The translations under genes and the position numbers were made by a program. From positions 1 through 63,007 of the forward strand of contig JAUICE010000005.1 of assembly GCA_030428185.1 (NCBI GenBank): 63,007 nt of DNA, read 5' to 3'. Under the pieces are notes generated by a model. That model was not told where the DNA came from and made no database searches. It saw only the letters and a list, made by a program, of their open reading frames with translations. This stretch comes from Gammaproteobacteria bacterium. GTDB taxonomy: Bacteria > Pseudomonadota > Gammaproteobacteria > Legionellales > Legionellaceae. Below, in pieces: positions 1 to 9,515 of the stretch (its first letter is position 1; each line of letters starts with the position of its first letter).

Positions 1-1
1 G

Positions 2-733
2 GCTATTTTCACCGAAATAGAAAAAAGCCAAGCTGATTTTGTCTATCTAGACATTACTCATCAGTCGCGACTATTTCTCTTGAAACACTTTCCTAACATT
101 TATCATACCTTAAGAGATTTAGGGATTGATATGAATCAAGACTTAATTCCTGTTGTACCTGCAGCTCATTATCAATGCGGCGGTATTATCACCAATACTT
201 TAGGTGAAACAGATCTGAAAAGACTATATGCCATTGGTGAAGTTGCATATACTGGTTTACACGGTGCAAATCGTTTAGCCAGTAATTCATTAATGGAAGC
301 GGCTGTCACAGCAAAAAACTGCGCTAAAACAGCAAATAAATATTTAGGTAGCTCATTAAAAGCCATAAATATTGCTGCATGGAACTCTGGAAATGAAATT
401 AACTTACGCCGTCAAAGCCAAATCAATGCTCATTGGCGAGGGTTAAGAGGTGAAATGACTTCCTATGCTGGAATTGTCCGCACTGAAGCAGGGCTTAAAG
501 ATCTCCTCAATTTAATACTGCTTCGCAAAAAAATTGTTGAAGAGTACTATTGGCAGCATCAGATCACGCGTGATCTTGTTGAGCTAAGAAATATTATTTT
601 TGTATCCGAAGTCATTGTTCGCTCAGCACTCAATCGAAGAGAATCACGTGGTGGACATTTTCGGGAAGATTATCCAACTTCGTTAAAAACAGCCGAATGC
701 AGCATCCATGATGCAAGCACACCTGTCGTTTAG
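2..733 (+). CDS. nadB: L-aspartate oxidase, C-terminal part (cut by left edge)
   Basis: NadB oxidises L-aspartate to iminoaspartate, the first step of de novo NAD synthesis, using FAD. The reading frame is already open at base 2, so the gene starts outside the window and 243 residues are visible. The block VPAAHYQCGG followed by YAIGEVAYTGLHGANRLASN is the conserved FAD-binding and active-site region of the L-aspartate oxidase family. The remaining C-terminal helical domain carries the usual arginine-rich stretch. nadA begins 22 bases after the stop, so the two enzymes that make quinolinate are probably co-transcribed. An internal TTG at 80 is not a plausible start because homology continues upstream of it. 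Confidence 0.95.
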   Translation, partial: AIFTEIEKSQADFVYLDITHQSRLFLLKHFPNIYHTLRDLGIDMNQDLIPVVPAAHYQCGGIITNTLGETDLKRLYAIGEVAYTGLHGANRLASNSLMEAAVTAKNCAKTANKYLGSSLKAINIAAWNSGNEINLRRQSQINAHWRGLRGEMTSYAGIVRTEAGLKDLLNLILLRKKIVEEYYWQHQITRDLVELRNIIFVSEVIVRSALNRRESRGGHFREDYPTSLKTAECSIHDASTPVV

Positions 734-755
734 TTATTTTTGAGGTATCTAAGCC

Positions 756-2066
756 ATGAAGCAAACAACTTTTACCCTACAGCCTGATATGCAAATCTGT
801 CAGACAGACTATCCTCTTGATTGGTATCAAGAAGCTTTTATTCCCTATGCTCAGGAATATATGGCGCTACCTAACCGTAAAATGCAAACAATTTGTGAGT
901 GGATGGAGCCTTATATTCAACGTGCAAACGAACACTTCGACGATAAATTATTATTACTCGCACACTATTATATGGGTGGTGAAATAGTAAAACTCATTGA
1001 ACACTTTGGCGGAGAAGTCGGTGACTCCTATCAACTGGCTTTAAAAGCAAAAGATAACCCACAAAAGGAAGTGATTGTTGAATCAGCTGTTCATTTTATG
1101 GCAGAAAGTATTAGTATACTCGCGCATCCTCATCAGCGTGTCTACATTACTAATCCAAAGTCTGGCTGCACTATGGAGATGATGGCAAAGGACTTTATGG
1201 TAGAGCCCGCTATAAAAGAGCTCAATGAACGCTTTGGAAAAGACAATATTTTACCTATTTGCTATATGAATACTTCGGGGCGAGTCAAAGCATTATGTGG
1301 TGCTCAAGGTGGTGCTGTGTGTACCAGCTCCAATGTCAAAAAAATAGCTCAGTGGGCACTGGAGCAAAATAAAAAGATTCTATTTATTCCCGATGAGCAT
1401 ATGGGAAGAAACGTCGCTTATTGGCTAGGAATTGAAAAGCTCGCCTACTGGCCTGGTGGTAGTGAGGGTGCGCGATTTAGTTTACATCATACATCCAATG
1501 AAGTAGTCAGTCAGTTCGATAATGCGCAGATGATATTATTCCAAAGCTATTGTGCTGTACATACGTATTACACAAAAACCATGGTTAATTATTGGAATGT
1601 ATTAGGATACACAACTATTGCCCATCCAGAATGTACTAACGAAGTCATTCAAGCAGTAAATCATGCAGGCTCTACAGCCTTTATTTTTGATCACGTGATG
1701 AAAGATAAATCACAAACAAAAAAATATGCAATTGCGACTGAAAATCACATGGTCGAAAATTTAAAAGAGCAAGCAAAACTTCATGGCATTGATGTTGTTA
1801 GTATCGCGAGCGCAAAACTAAAAGAAAGCACAAGTAAAATGGGCTGTGGATGTGCAACCATGTCAAGAAACGATCCTCCACACTTAGTTGCCACTTTAGA
1901 CTTATTAAGAAAAGGTGAGCTATTAGATGACAATATTGTTAAACCAGGAGATGTTGTCAACGAATTTAGCGGATTTAGAGAGCGTTTAACAGAGCATGAA
2001 CAACAATGGATAATAGATAACGCAAAAAAAGCATTAGATAAGATGATTACAATTACCGAATCTTAA
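756..2066 (+). CDS. nadA: Quinolinate synthase NadA, long form
   Basis: NadA condenses iminoaspartate with dihydroxyacetone phosphate to quinolinate, using a [4Fe-4S] cluster. The 436-residue product shows family motifs in order: NPKSGCTMEMMA, AVCTSSN with the first likely cluster cysteine, FIPDEHMGRNVA, and HPEC with the second. Near the C-terminus the usual Cys-Pro-x-Met motif is replaced by MGCGCATMSRNDPPH, which must supply the third ligand. It is about 90 residues longer than the E. coli enzyme. It follows nadB closely, and with it forms the iminoaspartate-to-quinolinate module; nadC is not in the window. Confidence 0.93.
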   Translation: MKQTTFTLQPDMQICQTDYPLDWYQEAFIPYAQEYMALPNRKMQTICEWMEPYIQRANEHFDDKLLLLAHYYMGGEIVKLIEHFGGEVGDSYQLALKAKDNPQKEVIVESAVHFMAESISILAHPHQRVYITNPKSGCTMEMMAKDFMVEPAIKELNERFGKDNILPICYMNTSGRVKALCGAQGGAVCTSSNVKKIAQWALEQNKKILFIPDEHMGRNVAYWLGIEKLAYWPGGSEGARFSLHHTSNEVVSQFDNAQMILFQSYCAVHTYYTKTMVNYWNVLGYTTIAHPECTNEVIQAVNHAGSTAFIFDHVMKDKSQTKKYAIATENHMVENLKEQAKLHGIDVVSIASAKLKESTSKMGCGCATMSRNDPPHLVATLDLLRKGELLDDNIVKPGDVVNEFSGFRERLTEHEQQWIIDNAKKALDKMITITES

Positions 2067-2199
2067 GGACAGCAATCTCTGCCCTAGAAGTGCGTGTTTT
2101 GAGCGATGTCAAAAGTTCAATAGCGAAAAATGATTGAAGACTAAAAAGATACAATGTGAAATGATGGAGGTGTAATTCATATTTCAAGGAAGAAACAAA

Positions 2200-3165
2200 A
2201 TGACCCTTTGTGCATTAGCTAAAGAAGGTACCGCTCGTTTTAGAAAAAGCATCAATGAGCAGGAGGTAAAGTCTACAATACTCAGTGAAACACTTGAACG
2301 CTCTAAAGTGCGTTGTCAGGAGTTGGCATTAGAGTGTGCGATATTAGAAGTTGCTTGCCGCAGCGATCAAAAGCTCATTGGTGAATTTCACGACTCTATA
2401 TCTACAGCAAAGAAAACCTATGATGAAGCAGCAAGGCTTGCGCTAAACGAAACTTATCAAGAGCTATTATCAATTACCAACATCCCCCAGTCCGCTGGTT
2501 TCTTATTAGATATATTTACAAGAACAGCAAACTTACTGCTTTCATCGCACAGTGCTTTCGATGAATTTTCTACTTTTCTAGAAGAAGAGCAACCAAAAGC
2601 AAGAGCATCAAAAATCGCAGATATAAAGAAGAAAAAAGATGGTTTGGAAAAGCGCCTAGACGCTTTACATATCGGTTATAAAGCTGCTCATAAACTTATA
2701 GAAGATATTGCACTGGATGAAAAACTGACAGAGTCAGAAAAAGAAAGTGCCCATAAAATTTTGCTTTATGATTACACAAGCGTTACTCGTGTAGCACAAA
2801 AAACTTTTCAGATGATTAATGACATGCTTTCTGATATCAAACAATTAATGACTATCGAAAAAAACGATATTCAGAAACAACATATTCAAACCATGATGAG
2901 CACATTTATGGTTCGTGGTCATACAGCTGCACGTGCTTATCGCTTCACCAGCCCTAGAACCGAGCTTTTAAAACGCTTTACACATTTTGTACGACGACGC
3001 AAGCTTGCTGCTCTTTCATCTAGTGAAACCCTAAGGCGTCAAGGTTTTAGTATTGAAAAAAAACTAAAAAAGAAAGATAGACAATACTTATACCCCTGTC
3101 CTTTCATAATACATGTTTTTAGACTTCAATATTTACTGTGGCCTAAAGAGATTAAATTATCGTAA
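2200..3165 (+). pseudogene. Unknown helical protein, 5' fragment of a gene split by a repeat element
   Basis: I do not recognise the family. The frame starts at ATG 2200, shortly after a GGAAG-type ribosome site, and gives 321 codons. Only the first 297 belong to the original gene: from 3091 the frame runs into a hairpin-rich repeat and adds 24 unrelated residues before a stop. The protein is strongly helical and rich in Lys and Glu, with long coiled-coil-like stretches (for example residues 140-160) and no signal peptide or clear membrane segment. The rest of the gene continues at 3402. An effector role would fit the Legionellales context, but nothing in the sequence shows it directly. Confidence 0.6.
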
Positions 3166-3399
3166 TAGACTTTGGTTATTACTCAAATTTAATCTCTCTA
3201 TCCACAGGTAAATCTTTTTGCCTAACGTTATAAAAAGTCCAAATAAAACCACTCATTAGCTTTAGCGTTGAGCACAGTCAAATTAACAAAGTTTGGATTT
3301 TTCTATAGAGGAATGGTTACTCCATTCCGATTGAGAAAAATACCAAAGATTGGTGATTTGACAAAGCTCAAAAACGTGCATTATGAAAGGACAGGGGTA
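3091..3399. mobile_element. 309-bp MITE-like element with terminal inverted repeats and internal hairpins
   Basis: The left end (TACCCCTGTCCTTTCATAAT, from 3091) and the reverse complement of the right end (ending at 3399) match over about 20 bases and remain similar for roughly 30. A TA dinucleotide lies directly outside each end (3089-3090 and 3400-3401), as expected for a TA-targeting (IS630/Tc1-mariner-like) insertion. Inside, 3131-3158 pairs imperfectly with 3186-3213, with the 12-base arms 3147-3158 and 3186-3197 perfect. A second perfect hairpin is at 3311-3327 (GAATGG/CCATTC). It has no coding capacity, so it would be moved in trans. Related ends occur at 38809-38878 and 40214. Confidence 0.75.
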
Positions 3400-3401
3400 T
3401 A

Positions 3402-4109
3402 TTAGCACTATTCAAACGGTTTCCACAAAGTGATTACAACCCCATACAAGTCGATTACTATCGTCTACTCAAACAAATTGAACGGATGTTGGTTTTAATT
3501 AAAAAAGAAAATCTAACATATGATGAAAAACTTGAACTGGTTTCACCACTTGTTCTTAATAGAGTTGACAAAAAAGCTTATACGACTTCAGATCTAGTAA
3601 GACGTACAAATCCGTATAGTGGTTTTTTACAGACCTCACCAAACATACATAATAAACACTTAGATATAAAAGATAAGTTGCTCAGCCAGTATGCAAAAAT
3701 TAATGAGCCATCCATTTTGCCTCAAACAACAAAAGCACGAATTAAAGCAATTACTCATTACATTCAAAAAATTGTACATTTTTACTTTCAGAATTTGGTA
3801 AAAGCATTTAAAGACACCCTCGATTTTGATGAGTCGCCTGCCGATGAGAAACTGCTATTACTTGAAAAAATCAATACTTATGCCTTAGAGCAGATAAAAA
3901 AAGAACTAGATGATGAATCACCCTCAACATATTACTGTGCTCCACTGTGTGGACTAAGTCTTTTTCATGATGCAATAAAAGCCAAATACCAAATAGCGCT
4001 CACTTTAGAAGGTGACAATATAAAAGCGAACTTTGCGTTACGTGAAGAGGAAGCAACACTCACTCCTGTCATTATACCAAATCATTATTCTAATAGTACT
4101 GCTCTTTAA
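3402..4109 (+). pseudogene. Unknown protein, 3' fragment of the gene split at 3091-3399
   Basis: From 3402 the frame is open with the sequence LALFKRFPQSDYNPIQVDYY upstream of the first ATG at 3486, and ends at 4109, giving 235 codons. Deleting the repeat plus one TA (311 bases) joins this frame in phase to codon 297 of the gene starting at 2200, giving a continuous 532-codon gene. The fragment is helical and hydrophilic with no recognised motif. A shorter product of 207 residues from ATG 3486 is possible, but that start has no convincing ribosome site and lies inside what looks like conserved coding sequence. Confidence 0.6.
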
Positions 4110-4222
4110 CACGCCTCATTATTTACCATAATGACATTATCGATAAAAATAAATTTTATTTTCAATCTTGAAAATAAAATTAAATCCGTTAACGTGGAAG
4201 ATAACAGTCAGGGATAGGAAAT

Positions 4223-5875
4223 ATGATGATAAAGAGATTTAATTTCAAAACACTAGAGCATGATATTTTTGGCGGTATTACAGCAGGCATTGTTGCACTT
4301 CCTCTAGCACTTGCTTTTGGTATACAAAGTGGTTTGGGTGCTGAGGCAGGGCTTTATGGCGCGATTGTTTTAGGTTTTTTTGCTGCTATTTTAGGGGGAA
4401 CAAATACACAGGTTAGTGGACCAACAGGCCCCATAACCGTGTTAACCGCTTCTGTAATTGCTTCATTTACTGCACACTTCGGCTCTGTGTCTTCAGCGCT
4501 CCCAGCTATCTTTTTTGTATTTTTACTTGCATCAATCATACAGGTGCTCTTTGGGATATTACGCCTAGGAAAATTTATTCACTATATTCCATACCCTGTT
4601 ATCTCAGGATTTATGACAGGCATAGGACTAATTATTATTTTTCTTCAATTATTGCCCGCAATTGGCCATCCTTCTCCAGGTGGTTTTATTGATATATTTG
4701 TTAGTGTTAAAAACAATATAAATAAAATCAACATAAACGCACTTTTAGTGACGCTAGCTACAATCGCCATTATTTATTTATCACCTAAAATAACAAAAAA
4801 ACTCCCAGGATCTTTAATAGCGCTCATCGTAGTCAGCTTAACTTGTTACTTTTTAAAGCTTGATGTGCCTCTGATTGGTGATATACCTAAAGGATTACCG
4901 GCTCTTGATTTCACGCCTTTCAAGCACGCCGATTACTCACTAATTAAAATGGCACTAACCCCTGCTCTAGCCATCGCAGCTCTTGGCTCTTTAGACTCAT
5001 TGCTGACATCTATCATTGCAGATAATAAAACCAAAACCAAACATCACTCTAACCAAGAGCTTATTGGCCAGGGCGTAGGAAATTTTATAACTGCTTTGTG
5101 CGGTGGATTGCCCGGAGCGGGGGCTACAATGAGAACAGTTGTCAATATCAATAACGGCGGAACAACAAAATTGTCAGGAGTGATACACAGTTTAACGTTA
5201 TTAGCTATTTTATTAGGATTTTCTAAGTTTGCTCAAGCAATACCTCTAGCTGTATTAGCCGGCATTTTAATGACCGTTGGTTTTAGTATCATTGATTACC
5301 GCGGATTAAAACACTTTTTTGCAATACCTAGAGCTGATGCATTTATTATCTTGTTAGTTATTTTCATGACTATCTTCGTCGGATTGACTGAGGCTGTAAT
5401 CATCGGTTTTGCTCTTGCCAGCATTATGTTTATGAAGGTCGTAAGTGAGGTAACTGAAGATAAAAGTACCGTCGTTGCTGCTAATAATTTTTCTAAAATT
5501 TCTACATGGTCAGATGAGCGCACTATTCCTAAAACTTTATTAGATAAAATTTATATTAAGCATTTAGATGGTCCTTTATTCTTTGGCTTTACCAGTTATT
5601 TTAAAGTGCTTACAAAATCTATTCCCCATATAGACATTGTGATCTTTCGTCTTCGCCACGTACCTTATATGGATCAATCTGGATTATATGCAATTGAAGA
5701 TGCTTATGAATATTTAATTAGTAAGGGAGCCACAGTTTATCTTACAGGACTCAGCGCCCAACCTAAAAAACTCATGTATGAATCTGGGCTAATTCCAGAG
5801 GTGATACCTGAGCATGTACTTTTTGAAGAGTTTAACGATTTGATCCATCACTTAGAGAAAGAAGAATTGAAATAA
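4223..5875 (+). CDS. SulP family anion permease with STAS domain
   Basis: The 550-residue protein has about ten to twelve hydrophobic segments over residues 15-430 and a C-terminal cytoplasmic STAS domain at about 440-545. The N-terminal DIFGGITAGIVALPLALAFG and the segment TQVSGPTGPITVL are the hallmark first helices and substrate region of the SulP (SLC26-like) family. The STAS domain carries the typical YMDQSGLYAIEDA element. Members carry sulfate, bicarbonate or other anions, and the substrate cannot be read from the sequence. It is a single-gene unit with a ribosome site (AGGA) before ATG 4223, followed by a strong hairpin terminator. Confidence 0.9.
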   Translation: MMIKRFNFKTLEHDIFGGITAGIVALPLALAFGIQSGLGAEAGLYGAIVLGFFAAILGGTNTQVSGPTGPITVLTASVIASFTAHFGSVSSALPAIFFVFLLASIIQVLFGILRLGKFIHYIPYPVISGFMTGIGLIIIFLQLLPAIGHPSPGGFIDIFVSVKNNINKININALLVTLATIAIIYLSPKITKKLPGSLIALIVVSLTCYFLKLDVPLIGDIPKGLPALDFTPFKHADYSLIKMALTPALAIAALGSLDSLLTSIIADNKTKTKHHSNQELIGQGVGNFITALCGGLPGAGATMRTVVNINNGGTTKLSGVIHSLTLLAILLGFSKFAQAIPLAVLAGILMTVGFSIIDYRGLKHFFAIPRADAFIILLVIFMTIFVGLTEAVIIGFALASIMFMKVVSEVTEDKSTVVAANNFSKISTWSDERTIPKTLLDKIYIKHLDGPLFFGFTSYFKVLTKSIPHIDIVIFRLRHVPYMDQSGLYAIEDAYEYLISKGATVYLTGLSAQPKKLMYESGLIPEVIPEHVLFEEFNDLIHHLEKEELK

Positions 5876-5893
5876 CCGGTTACTCCAGCTGTA

Positions 5894-5921
5894 TATCCCT
5901 GGTGAATGAAGACCAGGGATA
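5894..5921 (+). terminator. Hairpin terminator after the SulP gene
   Basis: TATCCCTGGT (5894-5903) and ACCAGGGATA (5912-5921) form a perfect 10-bp stem with an 8-base loop, 18 bases past the sulP stop and followed by a weakly T-rich stretch. It also lies just beyond the end of the convergent gene at 5967, so it may work for both strands. Confidence 0.65.
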
Positions 5922-5966
5922 ATACTTTTCAGCCGACAAAAAAGAAAATCTTGTCTATTTTCCAGG

Positions 5967-6371
5967 TTATTTAAAAGCAATACTACTAAGATCCTTATAT
6001 GAACGGCTACCATTTTGAACATTTTGCTCTGATTGAACAAAGTTCTCCATATTTGGACGGCTTATGAGATTATTGGTAGCATCCCTAGCCATTGCTTCAG
6101 TTGTTCTTCCAGCATTACGCTTAAAGAATGCACTCATAAACTCTCTACAGCGCGAACTACTCTGACAAGATTCAATGGTTGTCATGAAGCTCATCACATC
6201 TTGTGTATGATCAAGTTCAGATCTAAGCGCTTGATTTTCAGCTTTAAGTGTATCAATCTCTTGCTTATCTTTTTGCTCTTTCTCTTTTATAGCGCTAGCT
6301 ACTAGAGTAGAGCCTGTAACAATACTGGCACCCAAACTTAAATTTTTGAGTAGTTGAGTATAATTTGGCAT
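5967..6371 (-). CDS. Small protein of unknown function with N-terminal hydrophobic segment and coiled coil
   Basis: 134 residues, family not recognised. Residues 10-28 (LSLGASIVTGSTLVASAI) form a moderately hydrophobic segment that could be a single membrane anchor. Residues 30-56 are a charged heptad-like coiled coil (KEQKDKQEIDTLKAENQ). The C-terminal half is polar and includes two close cysteines (SCQSSSRC). The start ATG at 6371 lies in a gene-free gap after pnuC, transcribed in the same direction but 53 bases away from the pnuC stop, so it could have its own promoter. It may be a small membrane-associated or secreted protein; there is no direct evidence for either. Confidence 0.6.
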   Translation of the reverse strand: MPNYTQLLKNLSLGASIVTGSTLVASAIKEKEQKDKQEIDTLKAENQALRSELDHTQDVMSFMTTIESCQSSSRCREFMSAFFKRNAGRTTEAMARDATNNLISRPNMENFVQSEQNVQNGSRSYKDLSSIAFK

Positions 6372-6424
6372 AGTATAACTCCATCGTTCAATAGAATTTA
6401 ACTGTGTATGGTACTTGTAGAATA

Positions 6425-7009
6425 TTAAGAGATTATTAAACTTTTTTTAGGAGCTAAAACTAATTTCTTTCTCCATACAAGATAACCACTTATCGCCAAA
6501 CAAAAATAAATAAGTGTCATTGCAGAATGAAAATATAGTCCTTTGATATAATATAATTCGATATAAAGCACATCAACTATAAACCAAACCATCCACGTTT
6601 CAATCAACTTTCTACACATTAACCATTGTGCACAAAGACTTAATACGACAGTAATACTATCAAATAAAGCGATCTTTAACGGCTCAGTGTATAAAAGCAA
6701 GCGAAAACTAATAAGAAAACCAAAAAATGCTGTGATAAACAAATAGTAGGCATGTAACTTAGAAATGTTAGCAACAACTAAACCTGTGTGTTTTTCTCCA
6801 CCAAAACGCCATTGATACCAACCATAAAGTGTTGAGCACAAATAACCTAATTGTAAACACGTATCACCGTAAAGATGCTGACTAACATAGAGATATATAT
6901 CAATAGGCAGTGCCAAAGCACTTAACGGCCAGGCAATGGGGTTTTCTATCACATAAAAAAAAGCAGCGCTTACTGAAAGCAATGCACCAAAAAAATCATA
7001 ATAATTCAC
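6425..7009 (-). CDS. pnuC: Nicotinamide riboside transporter PnuC
   Basis: A 194-residue integral membrane protein with about seven hydrophobic segments. STLYGWYQWRFGG is the PnuC signature (the WxxW region), and EYWMVWFIVDVLYI-type sequence near residues 135-155 holds the conserved Trp and Asp that line the vitamin-binding site. PnuC facilitates nicotinamide riboside uptake and depends on a cytoplasmic kinase to trap the substrate; no nadR-like kinase is in the window. Relatives transport other vitamins such as thiamine, so the substrate is a family inference. Together with nadBA it suggests that the organism can both make and salvage NAD precursors. Confidence 0.82.
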   Translation of the reverse strand: MNYYDFFGALLSVSAAFFYVIENPIAWPLSALALPIDIYLYVSQHLYGDTCLQLGYLCSTLYGWYQWRFGGEKHTGLVVANISKLHAYYLFITAFFGFLISFRLLLYTEPLKIALFDSITVVLSLCAQWLMCRKLIETWMVWFIVDVLYIELYYIKGLYFHSAMTLIYFCLAISGYLVWRKKLVLAPKKSLIIS

Positions 7010-7055
7010 ATGTTACCTCTAATGTTTTCGGTGCATCTTGTTTTAAAATATCAAG

Positions 7056-8342
7056 CTAGTAGCGATAATTATCAGGCTTATAAGGCCCTTTAATATCCAC
7101 CCCTATATAACTAGCTTGCTCTTTACTTAAGATACTTAGTTTCGCGCCAATGCGAGATAAATGCAGACGAGCTACCTTCTCATCAAGTGACTTTGGTAGT
7201 ACATAAACCTCTCGCTCATAATTATTGTAATTCTGCCAAAGCTCAATTTGCGCAAGAACTTGATTTGTAAAAGAGTTTGACATTACAAAACTTGGGTGTC
7301 CGGTTGCACAACCAAGATTAACTAAGCGACCCTCAGCCAAAATGATCAGTCGCTTGTTATCAGGAAAGATAACATGATCAACTTGTGGCTTAATATTATC
7401 CCACTCATATTGCTTCAGTGAAGCTATATCAATTTCAGAGTCAAAGTGACCAATATTACAAACAATGGCTTGATCTTTCATTCGTTTTAGGTGCTCATGA
7501 TTAATCACATGATAATTGCCTGTTGCTGTCACAAATAAATCCATGTCTTCGACGACATCATCAATAGTTGTAACGATATAGCCTTCCATTGCTGCTTGTA
7601 GGGCACAAATCGGATCAATTTCTGCAATATAGACCTGCGCTCCTTGTGACCGCAGAGACTGAGCACAGCCTTTTCCCACATCACCAAAGCCTAAAACCAT
7701 CGCACGTTTCCCTGCAATCATCACATCTGTCGCGCGCTTAATACCGTCAAGTAAAGACTCACGACACCCATATAAATTATCAAACTTAGATTTAGTCACT
7801 GAATCATTTACATTGATAGCTGGCACTGCTAATACCTGGTCGCGAGCCATTTCGTATAGACGATGCACTCCAGTTGTCGTTTCTTCGGTAATCCCCTTAA
7901 CCTCAGCTAATAGATCACTGTAATCATCATGCATGATTTTAGTTAAATCGCCACCATCATCTAGCAGCATATTAGGCCGCCAACCATCTGGGCCCTCTAT
8001 CGTTTGTTTAACGCACCACCAGTACTCATCTTCCGTTTCACCCTTCCAAGCAAAAACAGGTATTCCTGCTGCTGCAATGGCTGCTGCCGCGTGATCTTGT
8101 GTTGAGAAAATATTACACGAGGACCACCTAACTTCAGCCCCAAGCGCCACTAATGTTTCAATCAATACAGCAGTTTGTATCGTCATGTGTAGGCAACCCG
8201 CTATACGTGCACCTTTGAGCGGCAATTTTTCTCGCCCTTCTTCACGTAAAGACATTAGCCCTGGCATTTCAGTTTCGGCAATAGCTATTTCTTTTCTACC
8301 CCAAGATGCTAGCTCTAAATCCTTTATCTTATAGTCACTCAT
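7056..8342 (-). CDS. ahcY: S-adenosylhomocysteine hydrolase
   Basis: AhcY reversibly splits S-adenosylhomocysteine into adenosine and homocysteine, relieving product inhibition of methyltransferases. The 428-residue product has the NAD-binding motif [13 protein letters not shown], the substrate region [14 protein letters not shown], and the C-terminal KPDNYRY, whose Lys and Tyr reach into the neighbouring subunit. It follows metK by 19 bases on the same strand, so SAM synthesis and SAH removal are co-expressed. This is the detoxifying AhcY route of the SAM cycle rather than the Pfs/LuxS route. Confidence 0.97.
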   Translation of the reverse strand: MSDYKIKDLELASWGRKEIAIAETEMPGLMSLREEGREKLPLKGARIAGCLHMTIQTAVLIETLVALGAEVRWSSCNIFSTQDHAAAAIAAAGIPVFAWKGETEDEYWWCVKQTIEGPDGWRPNMLLDDGGDLTKIMHDDYSDLLAEVKGITEETTTGVHRLYEMARDQVLAVPAINVNDSVTKSKFDNLYGCRESLLDGIKRATDVMIAGKRAMVLGFGDVGKGCAQSLRSQGAQVYIAEIDPICALQAAMEGYIVTTIDDVVEDMDLFVTATGNYHVINHEHLKRMKDQAIVCNIGHFDSEIDIASLKQYEWDNIKPQVDHVIFPDNKRLIILAEGRLVNLGCATGHPSFVMSNSFTNQVLAQIELWQNYNNYEREVYVLPKSLDEKVARLHLSRIGAKLSILSKEQASYIGVDIKGPYKPDNYRY

Positions 8343-8361
8343 AGATTAATCCTTATATCAA

Positions 8362-9504
8362 TTACAAAGCCAATAGTGCTGCCTTATCTGTTTTTTCCCA
8401 AGGAAACTCTTCGCGACCAAAATGACCATAAGTCGCTGTTTTTCTATAGATTGGACGAACTAAGTCCAGCATATTGATAATACCTTGGGGGCTTAAGTCA
8501 AAATGCTCATCAATCAATTGATAGATTTCTTTTAGCGGTCGCTTATGCGTACCATAGGTTTCTAGACTAATAGATACCGGTTTAGCAACGCCTATAGCAT
8601 AAGATAGTTGCAGTTCACACTTATCACATAAGCCACTAGCAACAAGATTTTTTGCCACATAACGTGCAGCATACGCCGCTGATCTATCGACTTTTGAAGG
8701 ATCTTTTCCTGAAAAACATCCACCGCCATGACGCGCCATACCACCGTAAGTATCTACAATAATTTTGCGGCCGGTAAGCCCACAGTCTCCTAATGGACCA
8801 CCAATAACGAAACGACCCGTTGGATTAATATAATATTTTGTATGCGATGTTAACCAATCCTTCGGTAATACTGGCTTAATAACTTCTTCTTGAATCGCCT
8901 CTACCAAGTCTTGTTGGCTAATATCTTCACTATGCTGAGTCGATAAAACAACTGCATCAATGGCAACAGGCTTTCCACCTTCATATCGTAATGTCACCTG
9001 AGATTTTGCATCTGGTCTTAACCAAGGAAGGGCGCCAGTATTTCTAAGCATCGCTTGACGCTCCATCAAGCGATGCGCGTAAGTAATGGCAGCTGGCATC
9101 AATACTTCCGTTTCATTGGTTGCATAACCAAACATCAACCCCTGATCACCTGCCCCTAACTGTTTGGTATGGATATTATCAACACCTTGCGCAATATCAC
9201 CTGACTGTTTTCCAATTGCAGAAATAGCTGCACAAGAAGCCCAGTCAAAACCCATTTCAGAACTGTTATACCCAATATCACGGATCACATGACGAGCTGT
9301 TTCCTCAATATCAACCCAAGCACTGGTGGTAATTTCACCGGCAACCAAGACCATGCCCGTCTTCACTAAAACTTCACAAGCAACTCGTGCATGCTTATCT
9401 TGCTTTAATATTTCATCTAGAATTGCATCTGATATCTGATCGGCAATTTTATCTGGATGGCCTTCAGATACTGATTCTGAGGTAAATAGAAAATCCTCTA
9501 CCAC
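8362..9504 (-). CDS. metK: S-adenosylmethionine synthetase
   Basis: MetK makes SAM from methionine and ATP. The 380-residue protein contains the family motifs [29 protein letters not shown] and the glycine-rich [19 protein letters not shown]. It begins with GTG at 9504, preceded by a good AAGGAG ribosome site, and the N-terminal [18 protein letters not shown] matches the expected family start. It lies between carA (11 bases upstream) and ahcY (19 bases downstream) and is probably co-transcribed with both. No SAM riboswitch-like leader could fit in these short gaps. Confidence 0.97.
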   Translation of the reverse strand: MVEDFLFTSESVSEGHPDKIADQISDAILDEILKQDKHARVACEVLVKTGMVLVAGEITTSAWVDIEETARHVIRDIGYNSSEMGFDWASCAAISAIGKQSGDIAQGVDNIHTKQLGAGDQGLMFGYATNETEVLMPAAITYAHRLMERQAMLRNTGALPWLRPDAKSQVTLRYEGGKPVAIDAVVLSTQHSEDISQQDLVEAIQEEVIKPVLPKDWLTSHTKYYINPTGRFVIGGPLGDCGLTGRKIIVDTYGGMARHGGGCFSGKDPSKVDRSAAYAARYVAKNLVASGLCDKCELQLSYAIGVAKPVSISLETYGTHKRPLKEIYQLIDEHFDLSPQGIINMLDLVRPIYRKTATYGHFGREEFPWEKTDKAALLAL

Positions 9505-9515
9505 TTTTTTACTCC

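Noticed and set aside
3166-3401. Coding sequence between the two fragments
   Set aside because: All six frames are broken, and the stretch is filled by the repeat's hairpins and ends.
8343-8361. SAM or SAH riboswitch ahead of ahcY or metK
   Set aside because: The gaps are 19 and 11 bases, too short for any known class.
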